Source: Icerya purchasi (lineage: Eukaryota > Arthropoda > Insecta > Hemiptera > Monophlebidae). Taken from it: a stretch of DNA of 64,000 nt. Within the stretch, counting starts at the first letter, position 1. Each line of letters starts with the position of its first letter. The DNA lies in assembly GCA_039619475.1 (NCBI GenBank), contig CM077115.1, positions 104,809,893-104,873,892 of the forward strand, given 5' to 3'. The notes below the pieces were generated by a model. It worked only from the letters and a program-made list of their open reading frames with translations. It made no database searches and was not told where the DNA came from. Position numbers and translations under genes: made by a program. Shown in pieces: positions 36,267 to 47,679 of this stretch.

Positions 36267-36577
36267 CAGGGCTGTGCCCAGAATTATGAAGGTGGAGGGG
36301 TTAATTTTTTTTTCAGTATATTTATTTTATAAATGATACATTTTTTACGAATATTTATACTATTAATTGATTTATATATTAATAATTTACATAAATGAAT
36401 TATCCCGTATAAACATTAATAAAAATGATGCATGTTATTAATTATAATAAAAGATGTTGCATAAAATATTAATGAACTACCTAAAAATTTGGATATTTTT
36501 AAGAATGAATCCAAAAATCATCAGTATTTAACCCCCCCACCCACTCCCCACTTCCCACTAACATAGACACATCCTTG
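36267..36577. mobile_element. second hAT-like MITE family
   Basis: The left end CAGGGCTGTGCCCAGAA and the right end (reverse complement CAAGGATGTGTCTATG) form an imperfect terminal inverted repeat. Flanks GTATAGAC (36259-36266) and ATATAGAC (36578-36585) agree at 7 of 8 bases, as expected for a hAT-type duplication. The subterminal GGAGGGG and the CCCCCCACCCAC tract are also complementary. The element is 311 bp and non-coding. Confidence 0.75.
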
Positions 36578-36633
36578 ATATAGACATCGTCACTAACACT
36601 ACACAGGTATACTACTACGGAACGGGTATAGTC

Positions 36634-37920
36634 GTGTTCATTTGCAAAAGCACTTTTAATTTATATACGAACATTTTCGCGGATCATCCTGCTGATGGTG
36701 GAATATATGAAAATATTATACAATCGCCTTATTTAAAATATCAGGCTACTTTTGCAGACGATATAGCTGATAATAAAATGATAACTGAAGAGACTGATAT
36801 ATCGCAGTTAAATACTTTGAAAATAATAATTAACCAATTTAAGTATAACGTCACGAATAAAACTAATACTGTGGAGAACAGTAATTGTGATAATGATAGC
36901 AAAATAAAATCAGCGACTATAACGACGATAAATTACTTTACGGGGACTGTGACGATTATGATTCTTTTAAACTTATGGTATCTCCTATCGATATGAGCAA
37001 GAAGCTTTGTAGCAAACCTTTCAGAAAAATATAACTATTAACGAGAAATATAATCGTTCAAAAAAACGGGTATAAATAAGGTCACCATATTCTGTACTAA
37101 TAAATGCACGGCAAACAAGTTAGTAATAACACAGATATTAGACTACTGAATAAAGGATTAAGTGTATTCGTACTTCGATATTCTTATTATTTCGAGTGGC
37201 CGTAATTAGAAGAGCGAGTACGAAATTAGAAGAAAAAGAAATTTTTGAGAATATGGATCGCCGCTTATTTGAAATACAAGGTACTTTAAGATTACGTAAA
37301 ACGATTACTAGTGAAGGAATTACGATGTATGCACCAATCACAAGTCATTGCAGATTTCCTTCACCGGACAGAGGATAACGAAATATTTCTACATAAGTGA
37401 AGTCAGATTTGAGTGTGAGCTATACAAATAGAGCCAGAAAGTGCTTTAAATGCTCAATATTTCTGTAAATCAACAGTAGAAAGATGCCTGCGGTGTTCTT
37501 CAAGAACACACGTAAAAGACGAATGTAATGAAGTGGAGCGTTGTATAAATTGTGGTGAGGCTCATTCGTCTAAAAAGACAATGCAACAAACCGATATATA
37601 AAAAAAAAAAAAATGGCGTACAGAAATATAAGTGGAAGAAGTAGCAAAAACTGATAATGGACTATTATGTGCGACCAGTACTTTCTTTAAGAATATGGAC
37701 AACAATCAAGATATAATTCCAAGAGGTAATAGATACAGAATTTTATTAGTCGAAGAAAGTTTTCCTTCTTTAAGCAATGTCAGTAATGGAAGGCCAGAGA
37801 ATAAAGTAATACCAAAATTCAAAAATCCACCTCGACAAAATGCAGGTACCGTAATAATCGATCAACAAGAGATCAAAAATTGTAAGCAATGTTGTAGCAG
37901 GGGCAAACACAAGTAAAATA
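36634..37920 (+). pseudogene. Jockey-type ORF1 (nucleic-acid-binding Gag-like) relic
   Basis: Jockey ORF1 proteins coat the element RNA through CCHC zinc knuckles. At about 37470-37590 the plus strand encodes a knuckle RCLRCSSRTHVKDEC (CX2CX4HX4C) followed by CINCGEAH, the start of a second (CX2CX3H), whose last Cys is lost; a damaged further knuckle seems to precede them. Open frames at 36634-36996 (120 codons, acidic) and 37632-37916 (94 codons, LLVEESFPSLSNV) flank the knuckles and fit the rest of ORF1, but are frame-shifted relative to each other. The endonuclease of the same element follows at 38270. Confidence 0.6.
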
Positions 37921-38269
37921 TATCATAACGTACTGTCGTTTAGTACACCTACTTCACCTGTAACGCACCAAAAAATAAGAAAAGAACGTATTAATATTAA
38001 TATAATAATAAAAACCGACAATGTTAAAAGCAAATGCTACCGTCGAGAAAAAAAATAGGAAATCAAAGGATTCAAACAAAACCAAAAGACCAAAAAAAGA
38101 ATAAAAGTAAGCCGAATAGTAAAATGAAATAAAAGTTAGCAAATAAAGGAGTTAATTCCTTAACATACATCTCAATATATTAGGTAGATATTAAATTAGA
38201 AAATAGAAAAATAAAACTGAATTTAAATTATATTAATATTTAAAACATATGGATCACAATTTAAATGTG

Positions 38270-39555
38270 GCGTAATGGAACTGCAGAGATGTACGATCGA
38301 ATTAAGAAAAACTGATACGAACTTTAAAGAGAAATAATATTAAAGTGTCTGAAATATGTTAAACTTACTTTAAGGTATATTCTTATAGCATAATTCGTTT
38401 CAATAGAGAATTGGCCAGAGGAGTAGGATTAGGATTATTAATACATTCCTCGATTAAAAATAGTCAGACGATACATTAATATTCGAATTCAATAATAAAA
38501 TACAATATACAAAAGCAATGATTAAACAATATCAGGTACATGTGTTGTTAATGTATTATCCTCCGGCACACAAATTAGCAATACTACAACGGGAAAACAT
38601 AACTTCAGATTTAAAAAAGGCTTTTATAATTATGGGCGATTTTAATGCAGTGTATCTGGTATGGGGTTGTCATAATCGTAATGTACAAGGAATGTACCCG
38701 GAGGAATTTATTAATAAAGAAAATCATTATATATCACCAAGAACGTCGCCAGCCGCTGCGGAGAGGGGCAAGATGATAAAAAAAGAATATGAGTTATAGG
38801 AAAAATAAAATTTATAAGTTGTAAAGGCTTAATATTTTATTAAACAAGAATAAAATCTTAATTAAAGCATAATTTTCGTGGGTTTCTGGCAAATTGTCCA
38901 TGATTACGCGCCTATGAATACTCATCATAGGCAGTTGATTAAAAAGTTTCAAGGCTCGGGGGATGGGGGGGGGGGCAGTTTCCCTCTGTCTCCCGCTGGC
39001 GACGCCCATGTATATCACCAATACCGAATATCTCGATATATGCACACTTTGGAAAATTAAACAATTTAGAATTAATTATAATATCGGCAGATTTTGCTTC
39101 GATGGTAAAGCGTAAAATATTATCAGCATCCAGTAGAAAACACAATTAGTAAAAAGTGGCAAACAAGTAAATATTTTCACCAATCTTGGTGGAATGAAGA
39201 AGGTAATAAATTGGTTGCTTTGAGAAGAGCTACTCTAAGAAAATTTAATAGAGAACTCTCAATGCAAAATTCCATAGAACATAGAAAACAAGAGGCAAAA
39301 ATAAAAAAAAAGAATTAAAAAAAATTAAAAAAATCGGATGGGAAGGACAACGGTAGCTGATTCTAAAATTAATTATTAAATAGATGTGGCAAAGAATATT
39401 AAGTTTTTTAAAAATCCTAAAGTTAAAATTAACATATGTACAAATTATAACTGAATTGATGATTTTGTAAAACAGTTCGAGAGCCCGATAGATAAGCCCA
39501 TACTTTGACATTTGAGAATAACGAAGTAGATGTAGGGGATTCTTTCAATAAAGAA
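38270..39555 (+). pseudogene. Jockey-type endonuclease and RT-linker relic, split by a MITE
   Basis: The APE-type endonuclease nicks target DNA for target-primed reverse transcription. Pieces in order are WNCRDVRSN (38275), TLKRNNIKVSEIC (near 38315), ARGVGLGLLIHSSIK (near 38415), then VLLMYYPP (near 38545) and the catalytic motif IMGDFNA with WGCHNRNVQG (38630-38690). The frame is interrupted at 38737 by MITE copy C and resumes at 39019. Beyond it the linker toward the RT domain is visible (WWNEEGNKLVALRRATLRKF near 39190-39245). The plus-strand element stops near 39555, where a minus-strand Jockey begins. Several stops and shifts make it inactive. Confidence 0.75.
38738..39010. mobile_element. 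hAT-like MITE, copy C, inserted in the Jockey endonuclease
   Basis: The terminal repeat is CAAGAACGTCGCCAGC (two changes from the family) on the left and GCTGGCGACGCCCATG on the right. It is flanked by a perfect 8-bp target-site duplication, TATATCAC, at 38730-38737 and 39011-39018. The host endonuclease reading frame continues on the other side, so the pre-insertion site is evident. It is non-coding. Confidence 0.95.
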
Positions 39556-39560
39556 ATTAA

Positions 39561-41632
39561 TTTTTTTTTTTTTTTTTTATATTTAAGGAGGGATACTAAA
39601 CCACACACTGCATGTAACTACTTAGGTTACCGCAGTGAGTGGGCCTACGTTTTAAATCAGACTCCTCAGCTTGTTAGACTGAACGAAAGTCATGAGGTTG
39701 TTCAAAGCGGTAGGGGTATTTGAGAGAATGTCTGCAAGTGATGTAATCTTGCCACGCCGCAACCCATTGAGACGTCTGTATTTCAGCAAGATTTACGAAA
39801 CTGATGGGTATTCATCGATAGAACATAGTGGGCAGTTATTTGGCTTTAGAGCTTGTTTGAGGATGTAGTCGTGGGAGAAAGACGTATGTCCCGTTCTCAG
39901 GCGATTGGCTGCACAGAACACTCAGTTTAATAACAGTATTAAGTATAATAATTTTTTCTTTTTCACCACTCCGGTCCTAGGACCAAAATAGGCGCTGATG
40001 TTCAGTTACCTAAACCTTGACTTGTTCTATGTCAAGTTAATACTTCTTCATGTCTTTTCTCATTAGAACAAGACATGACTTTTAACTACTACACTAATAA
40101 CTTTCTTTTAACCAAATCGAATTACGTTACACAAAATAACAGAAAATATTAATCACAGTAAAAAACAACTTCCACAAATTAAACATGTTTTATCGCATTG
40201 TTCAAACGACTTGTGTTGACTCAGATTAGGTTTGAGCGAGTAATATTACTTTCCGTGGAATGCTGTTGTAATTTGTTCAGGCTTATCCGGGTAATGCATC
40301 TCTACTTCAGTACCTCTTAAGTCTTCTCCAAGGATTCCCAGGGAGAGCCGAAGTGAACATGCTGGACGTTTCGATATTTTCACTGAGTTCGCTATATTGA
40401 AGTTTGTGATAGTCTTGCACGAATGGGACCTTTCAATCGCGATGGAGTGTTCTGTTGGACACGAAATAAGGGGCGTCGGTGATTTGTCTGAGTGTTTTAG
40501 ACTAAAGCTGTGGAATTTTGTTGATGTTGCTCTTGGACGTTGTGCCGTATACTTCGATTCCATATCTCCATACTGGTGTCAGTACGGATAGGTAGATTAA
40601 TCTTTTGCAAGACATGCTCTCAGCGGACTTCTTTCCCATAAGGAAATTTAAGATTTTAGGTCTTGAGCGAATTTTTTGTTCTGTGTGCGCGACGTGGGTC
40701 CTTCATATTAGACGCCGGTCTATAATTAATCTTAGGTATTTAGCGCTGTTGCTTTGCGGAAGGACGTTATTATTTATTCCGGCCTGGGGACAGGACTGTT
40801 GTAAAAGTCACCTCCGCAGAGTACAAAGAATATAATAACGGCGCAAGTATACTTCCCTGTGGAACGGATGAATTTATACTGTACTTTCCTGCCGTTGATG
40901 TATTTACCTTTACTACAAAACTCCTTTTTGACAAAAAATTATATATTACCGCGTAAATGTCATCAGGCAGAATGTTTTTCGGTTTATAAAGAAGACCTTG
41001 ATGCCACATCCGATCGAATGCCTGCTCGACATCAAGAAAGAGCGCGCTACAATATTGTCCCTTTTCCAGTGCCGAAGCTATTTTATCGGTAATACGATGA
41101 ATTCGAATGAAGATTTTGTTTTTCGAAATTACTTTTATAATTTGATCCTGTATTAACATCTTAAAAATTTTCGACACAATACACTAAGCAAACTAATTGT
41201 CCTATACCATGAAGAAACTGTGATAAGTCCTTATGAGGTTTTGGTATAACCCGGATAATGGATTCTTTGCCATATTTTGGAGGAAATATCGTGTTATTAA
41301 AATAGCGTTATAAATATACGTTAATAGTACTAAACTATTATTCGGTAGATTTTTGACTATTTTATCGGTTATAAGATCTTTGCCTGGACCCTTTTTTGTT
41401 TTTTAAGCTTTTAATTTTATTTTGTACCTCTTTTTGGACGATATGTGTTTAGTTGGCCATGTTAATTGCAAAGGCGCCAAAAGGTATTCTTTAACTGATA
41501 CTTCGTAGCTAACGCTTGCTTTCGAACGATTTAAATTTTTCAGCTGAAAAATTTTAAGCTTCGATCTAGTTCTTGATTCTGCGTTTTTGCTTTGTTTTCA
41601 GTTGAAGATGAACCTCGTCCGGTAACGTTACC
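39561..41632 (-). pseudogene. Jockey-type reverse transcriptase relic, 3' end with poly-A
   Basis: The minus-strand poly-A tail is the T-run at 39561-39579. Coding pieces from the 5' side are IKSLKNKKGPGKDLI (near 41415), FPPKYGKESIIRVIPKPHKD (near 41265), SKIFKMLIQDQII and the long frame 41177-40770. That frame has ALFLDVEQAFDRMWHQGLLY and SSVPQGSILAPLLYSLYSA. The C-terminal part follows: AKYLRLIIDRRL (near 40735), KRLIYLSVLTPVWRYGIEVY (near 40600) and SKTLRQITDAPYF (near 40475). The YADD catalytic box is missing: an internal deletion joins PLLYSLYSA almost directly to the SAKYL region. The 8-mer AAATTAAT occurs at 39554-39561 and 41633-41640, a possible but AT-rich target-site duplication. 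Confidence 0.82.
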
Positions 41633-41644
41633 AAATTAATAGTT

Positions 41645-42567
41645 TTTTTTTTTTTTTCTGCTTTCGGTACATTCGATGCTATTATTTATAATGCTAACAA
41701 AAAACATGATAAAAGTATTACAGTAAATGGAATTAATTTAATTAATTTTACCTCGAATCTGTGTATTTGTCGAACGGAAATTTTTATTAGAAAAGTGTTT
41801 CATTTTTTTATCGATATTATTTCAGTTGTAAATATATTAAACTTTACAATCGGATTATATAAAGGTGTCCAAACAATGCGAAGGTTTCTATCGAAATAAT
41901 AACATTAAAAGGTGGAAAAAGATAGATCGGTAAAAAAGTAATAAACGATCGATGAAATATTTCCTGAAGAAACGGTAAAGGGAAGGAATAGAATTGACCG
42001 AACGGGCGGATAACGAATCAAGTGAAAAAAGGAGCTGCACAATGAAGGAGAGAAAAATTCGCAGGAGAAAAATAGTGAAAGGAGAGTTTTAATATCAAAA
42101 ACAACCGGGTGTGATATGATGGAGGGTCCGCATTTAAACAACAAAATAGAAAAAAAAACTTGAAAAAATTTATTTATTTCTACTGTTTATTTCTTATATA
42201 ATAGCTACAACAATACTTTATTTTTATTTTTATTTTTTGTTTTTTCTAAAAACACAAATCAAACTTTCTTTCAGAGTGTGAATATCTTTTTATATTTATT
42301 AAAACTACGCTCGGCGAAAGCCTAAATCGGAGAAATGTTAAGACAGCCGAGCTACTTAAAAAGCAACTTTCAGTTTTATTCTGAAGAAAAGAAAAGTAGA
42401 GAAGATCTACTTCTTTTATCCATCACCTTCGCCGTCCTACTCGAGAGCATCTTCAGGCTTTTTGATGAAACAAAAATTTATATTCAGAACAAAGTTTCCC
42501 AAAGAAAATAAATCAACACAAACACACACATTCATACGTACACACACACACACACACATACATACAC

Positions 42568-42613
<46 letters not shown>

Positions 42614-43835
42614 TGAAAATTACGACGTTTCTGCTTAAAATTTAAAGTGGAAGTGTGATGAAGAGGATTTTTCCGGTAATACCGTAGCGGTTATTTCTGA
42701 AGCTTTTTTAGTATCAGTTCGTCGGAGAAAAGGTAAGTTTTTTGCAATACGGGTCAGAATTAAAACGGTTTTTATTAAGAGACGATTTCACGATTTCACT
42801 TTGCTTTATCATTATTACTTGTTATAAAGTCTTTTTGATGAAAAATGTACTCCGAATACGATGTTCTATCGGACGCCGCGTAGAGCAACGGCACCAGTGT
42901 TCATGGTTTAAACATTTTCGTTTCGATATGTACGATACATTTAAGGCGCGCTGATTTTGGACTCATTAAGAAAATTTAGCTTTACAAATTTCGAAGAAAA
43001 ATATTCTCTTGAAAAAACTGGTGCCCTTCGCTATTTTTCGGAAATCCGGAACGCCATAACACACATTGTGGAACGGTTTACTAAATTATTATTCGGCAGT
43101 TTCTTTAAAAGACCAGCTAATGATGATCAGTTGAAGAAAAGTTATAGATAAGATTGGACGCGGTATCTTATCACGTTTTTGGTGGGGACTGAAAGGCAGG
43201 CACAGCTGCTTCACTTAATATTTACATTTGCGTAGGACTTTATCCTTATTGAACAGTGCTGTGTGTGTACATTATGTGTACGTAAAACAGAATAGAAATC
43301 TAGCTCTTAATATCACTATCAAGAATATAGACATTAGAATGACGAGAATTCGTAATTCCTCGAAATAGCATGGATACTCTAGATTTGGACGTGGAACTCT
43401 ACAGATAAAATTTGAATATTCCAAAAAAAACAAACAGTCGAAATACAGTATGCCAAGTCTATAATATCAAACCGTTCGAATGTTGTACGGAATTAATTTA
43501 AAAATTTTAGAATGCGTTATCCGAAGAATTTTAAATTATTATACTATAGTAATAATTCAACGTTAAGCAATTCCTATCTCACAGATTTATATGCCGGAAC
43601 TGAATTGCCGGTTCTATTTTTTTCGCTTATCTATACGGATATTTTTAATGAAATAAACTCGAAAAGAGTGGCGCATTTTCTAACATGTTGACAATGTGGT
43701 TTTGCATCGGTTATTTCATAGTTGCAAATTTTGTTAAGGCGTATACATGAGTTGAACGATTATAGGCGGATGCGTTATCGTAAATTTTACGTAATACAAT
43801 AAATCCGAGCATTAAAACTTATAAATAGCACATAT
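41645..43835. other. no gene recognised
   Basis: It begins with a T run (about 41643-41659). Short frames at 41905-42144, 42742-42954 and 42957-43151 show no motif. It contains the (CA)(TA)(TG) palindrome listed separately. Confidence 0.45.
42541..42612. repeat. compound (CA)n(TA)n(TG)n palindrome
   Basis: A CA run, a CATACATACA step, a TA core, then a TG run and TATGTATGTA on the other side. The two halves are complementary, giving a hairpin-prone microsatellite of about 70 bp. Confidence 0.9.
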
Positions 43836-44310
43836 GTATATCGTGGATTGCCCTGCGGGGCACAGGTTGATGTAACTAGAGTAACCTTCTCTAGTAAGTA
43901 GTCACTCAACCGCTGTATAGTGCTAGCCCCACTGGCGGAGAAACGAAACATTAACCATGTGAGTTCTGTACGTCCATGTCGTGCAGGGTGGTAATTTTAG
44001 CGCTGATTAGAAAAGCTAAATCATAACTCACAATATACCGCTGATAGGAAAACGGAAGGGGAGCACTTGCCGAAGGTGTTCCTACTAATAAATACCGTTA
44101 AGCTTTTTACTGCATTACAGCAGCAGACTATCAGCAACCCGCTCGTGACGTAGGTGTCCCAGTCGGATTGATGAATATCAATCTAGAGCGGGTAGGCGAG
44201 TATCCAGCGCCTTCAAGCTGGACCTTTCGGCTAAGGGAGTAAACCCTAACAGAAAATCCTGCGGCAGGCAAGGGGAAACCATCGCAGTATCTTCCCAAGA
44301 GCGCCATGAA

Positions 44311-45180
44311 ATGTCAAGAAAACGGATAGATTTTGTGCCATGCGATCCAACTAGCAATCGGCGTTCTGACGTCCGGGGTCAGAATGTGAAATATGCTACC
44401 GGGCCTTTTAAGATACGAAATATAAATAGATTCGGAACGTGGAATGTTCGTGGACTTTTGGCTCCAGGCAAACTGAGGATTGTGGAGAGCGAGCTTATGA
44501 GACACAACATTCCAATCTGCGGGCTTGCAGAAACTCATTATAACCAGACTGGTCATTTTGAAACAAAGGATTTTAATGTTTACGCTTCTAGTAACAGTAA
44601 TTCACACAGAGAAGGAGTGGCTTTCTTGGTAATGAAAAGGTACAATTATATTGTAAAAGGATATAAAGTAATCAGCAATCGTATAATTATGTTGAATCTA
44701 AAAATAGAACCCATTAACATGAATCTGATACAGGTATACGCCCCAACAACTGACGCGGATGATACAGAAATTCAGTCTTTCTATGATGCACTGGCAGATA
44801 CGCTAAACTCGCTTCCACGTAGAGAAATTGCAGTTGTGATGGGAGACTTTAATGTCAAGATAGGCGATACAAGTGCTGACGACCACATTCGTGATTTTGT
44901 TGGTAAGTTTGGAATCGGAAAGCGTAATGCAAGAGGGGAAGATCTAATTCAGTTTGTAGCTGACTCTCAGATGCCAATTATGAACACAATGTTCCAACAT
45001 CATCCTCGTAGGATCACCTGGCGACAGATATAGGAATCAAATCGACTATATACTTGTGAACAAGAGATGGAAGTCATCGTGTAAAAATGTGAAAACGCTA
45101 CCAGGCGCAGAATGTGGGTCAGACCATAGATTGCTGATGATGGAATTCCGGTTAAGACTCCACGCGCCAGAAAAATGCAA
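44311..45180 (+). pseudogene. RTE endonuclease domain
   Basis: The domain nicks the target DNA to prime reverse transcription. The first frame (44311-45033) shows the APE signatures in order: RFGTWNVRGL (near 44430), GLAETHYNQ (near 44525), MNLIQVYAPTTD (near 44725) and AVVMGDFNVKIGD (near 44835). A frameshift near 45020 moves the rest to the frame beginning around 45020, with RYRNQIDYILVNKRW and the last catalytic motif GSDHRLLMMEF (near 45118). All catalytic motifs survive, so the frameshift is the main defect. The likely start is the ATG at 44311, after a GC-rich leader. Confidence 0.9.
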
Positions 45181-47661
45181 ATTGAATCCCAGAATGAAAA
45201 TTACAAAACCAGAAACTTTCAAACTAGCCTTGAACAGAATAGCGCAACCCCAAATACAACCTGTCGGAATATCACCTGATCAACAATGGACTGATTTAAA
45301 ACAGAAAATACAGCAAGCTTACTACACGTCACAACCGTGTAATTCAACCAAAACATGTAAGCATTGGTTCTCAGAGGATACGATAGCAGCCATTGAAGAA
45401 CGACGAAATTTGCCTCATGGGTGTGACCACTACGAAGAAAAGAGAAAACACTTAAGCCGGATAATTAATAAATTAAGTCGCAGAGATAATAAAATAAACA
45501 TCTATCATCTATTTGCGAAGAGGTTCAATTGCACGCTGAGAAAAATGAAACAGGTTTCCTCTTTAAGAAAATACGTCTAGTAGCAAGGGAATTTAAAATG
45601 AGGAAGCTGATATTGCGTGACGAAAACAATATGGTTAGGACTGGTTTCGAAGAAGTGGCTGAAGCATGGAGGAAGTACTGCGCCAAATTATACAGTGCCG
45701 CGGATGAAAATGAAATCGCTAACACTGCACTTCATAATTTTCCTGAACCGGAACCAGAAATTTTGCTAGAGGAGGTTGCGAACGCTATTGCATATCTGAA
45801 GATAAATAAGTCTCCTGGCCCAGACGGTATCCCCGCTGAAGTTTTCAAGGCTGCGGGAGACAAAATTACAAAAACAATTTACCACATCTGTAACGCCATT
45901 TGGTTTTCAGGGGAGTGGCCGGAGGAATGGTGTCAGACGACCTATATTACTCTGCACAAGAAAGGATCACCCGAATAAACTATCGGACTATCTCACTGAT
46001 ACCGCATATAAGCAAAGTGATGATCGAAATTATTATATACGATCGTTTGTATGCTCTGATGCACATTCAAATTCCGCCAGAGCAAGCTGGCTTTACAAAA
46101 GGAAGAGGTACAAGAGAACAGATCCTCAATCTTAGATTACTTGTTGAAAAAGCGCGCGAATATAATATTCCAGCTGTGCTCTGCTTCGTAGATTATAAGA
46201 AGGCTTTCGACTGTGTGCATTGGTCGAAAATGTGGTCGATATTAATGGATTTGGGCGCGCCAGCACATTTAGTGTGACTGATTAAGCAGCTATACGAAAA
46301 AACTTCAGCAAAAGTCCGGATAAATAATGGGATTTACTCGAAAAAGTTTTACCCCGCGCGGGGTGTACGCCAGGGCTGTACCCTTTCACCGCTACTTTTT
46401 AACTTATATGGTGAATTCACTGCAAATCGATACAGCAAATGGTACAGTCAACTGGGATGGAGGTATCTCGGTTGGTGAGATGTACATCTCTAATCTCCGA
46501 TATGCGGATGACATTACGTTAGTAGCAAAAAACGCAGAGGAAATGTCATATATTCTGGATCGCCTGGTAAAAATCAGTGCAGAATATGGCCTCCAAGTTA
46601 ACAGAGCCAAAACCAAAATAATGATCGTCGACCGTCTAGAGAATAACCGCCCAACAGTACGTGAAATTGAGGGTATTGAAGTAGTAAGCCGCTTTACATA
46701 TTTATGGATCGCGATAGCCTAGTTGCTAGAGCGCTTGACTTCCGATATGGCGGTCACGGGTTCGATCTCGAGCGACGACGAACTTATTACAAGAATTAAA
46801 TAAATAAATAAATAATCGCTAATAATCACGTGGAAGGCAATGGCGAACCACCACGTACAACATCATATGCGCGCTAGGTCAGTACACAGCAGACCCACAC
46901 GGGACTGCACTGGTAGCGCGATAACAAGCGGCTACTATCAGTTCCGAATGTAGTCTTGCGTGTGTACACCTGCGTTGCATATATAATAATTGCCTAGTAC
47001 ACTACCTATGTCTGTACATCTAAAAATGTACGAATAGGTAGTCGCCGACGCTCAGAAGCTGAGTATGGCACTATAAAGAGTGGAAAACAGCGGTGGATGT
47101 AAAAATGAGATACGCCACAGAGCACAGATTACACGAACCGCAATGAGCCGTTTAAAAAGAATTTGGGCTGACTCCGCTGTCGGTAAAGGTGTAAAGATTC
47201 GGTTAGTGAACTCCCTCGTCTTCTCAGTGTTCCTGTATAGTGCAGAGACCTGGTCATTGACCAGCGCAGACAAAAAACGTATAGACGCACTCGAAATGTA
47301 GTGCTGGAGGCGTATGCTGCGTGTCCCATGGACAGCCAGGAGAACAAATGTCTCCATAATAAATGAGATTGGTAACCCGAAGAGGCTATCATCTGTAGTG
47401 CTCTGCAGGATACTGCGGTATTTTGGTCATGTGATCAGAGCGAACAATTTGGAAACGGTGCTCGTCCAAGGAAAGGTCAATGGAAAAAGGAGTCGAGGTC
47501 GTGCGCCGACAAGATGGACGGACGCAGTGTGCACAGCTGCTGGTCGTACCTTTCAGGATTGTGTACACATCGCAAGGGATCGGAATTGTTGGCGCAGTCT
47601 GATCAACCGGGTGACAGATCATGGTCACGATACCCCTACATGGGGTGAAACGATTCGATAG
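45180..47661 (+). pseudogene. RTE reverse transcriptase domain, SINE-interrupted
   Basis: The linker is in the frame ending at 45580, which shifts near 45530. SPGPDGIPAEVFKA lies near 45810. After a shift near 45965 come EQAGFTKGRGTREQILNLRL (near 46080) and FVDYKKAFDCVHW (near 46190). A TGA at 46275-46277 interrupts. VRQGCTLSPLLFNLY (near 46370) is followed by another shift, then LRYADDITLVAK with the intact catalytic box (near 46495) and SRFTYL (near 46690). Coding resumes after the insertion at about 47075 with GGCKNEIRHRAQI, then FLYSAETWSLT, a TAG at 47299-47301 and RILRYFGHVIR. It closes near 47661. Confidence 0.9.
46706..47065 (+). mobile_element. tRNA-derived SINE inserted in the RTE reverse transcriptase
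   Basis: The RTE frame stops at YL near 46703 and resumes at about 47070, so roughly 360 bp are foreign. The insert begins with a tRNA-like head: A box GATAGCCTAGTTGCTAGAGC (46713-46732) and B box GGTTCGATCTC (46758-46768), with CTTCCGATA in the anticodon-loop position. An (AATA)n tract lies at 46796-46814. The remaining 250 bp may be SINE body or a second insertion. I found no clear target-site duplication. It is a SINE head, not a functional tRNA gene: no acceptor-stem partner for the 5' end follows the T arm. Confidence 0.75.
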
Positions 47662-47679
47662 ATAGATATCGTGGATACC

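Larger units (their letters stand above)
43849..47665 (+). mobile_element. end-to-end RTE-type LINE with 11-bp target-site duplications
   Basis: Flanking 11-mers ATATCGTGGAT at 43838-43848 and 47666-47676 are identical, defining an insertion of 3.8 kb. A GC-rich 5' untranslated region (43849-44310) precedes an APE endonuclease and a reverse transcriptase. The ORF stop at 47659-47661 lies in the terminal GATA repeat (GATAGATAGATA), a layout typical of RTE elements, which end in short tandem repeats and not poly-A. The element carries at least four frameshifts, two in-frame stops (46275 and 47299) and a roughly 360-bp SINE-bearing insertion at about 46706-47065. It is dead now, but the exact target-site duplication indicates only moderate age. 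Confidence 0.92.

Noticed and set aside
46706..46775. tRNA gene with CTTCCGATA anticodon-loop region
   Set aside because: A and B boxes are present but no matching 3' acceptor strand follows; the location inside an RTE coding region and the AATA tail indicate a SINE head.
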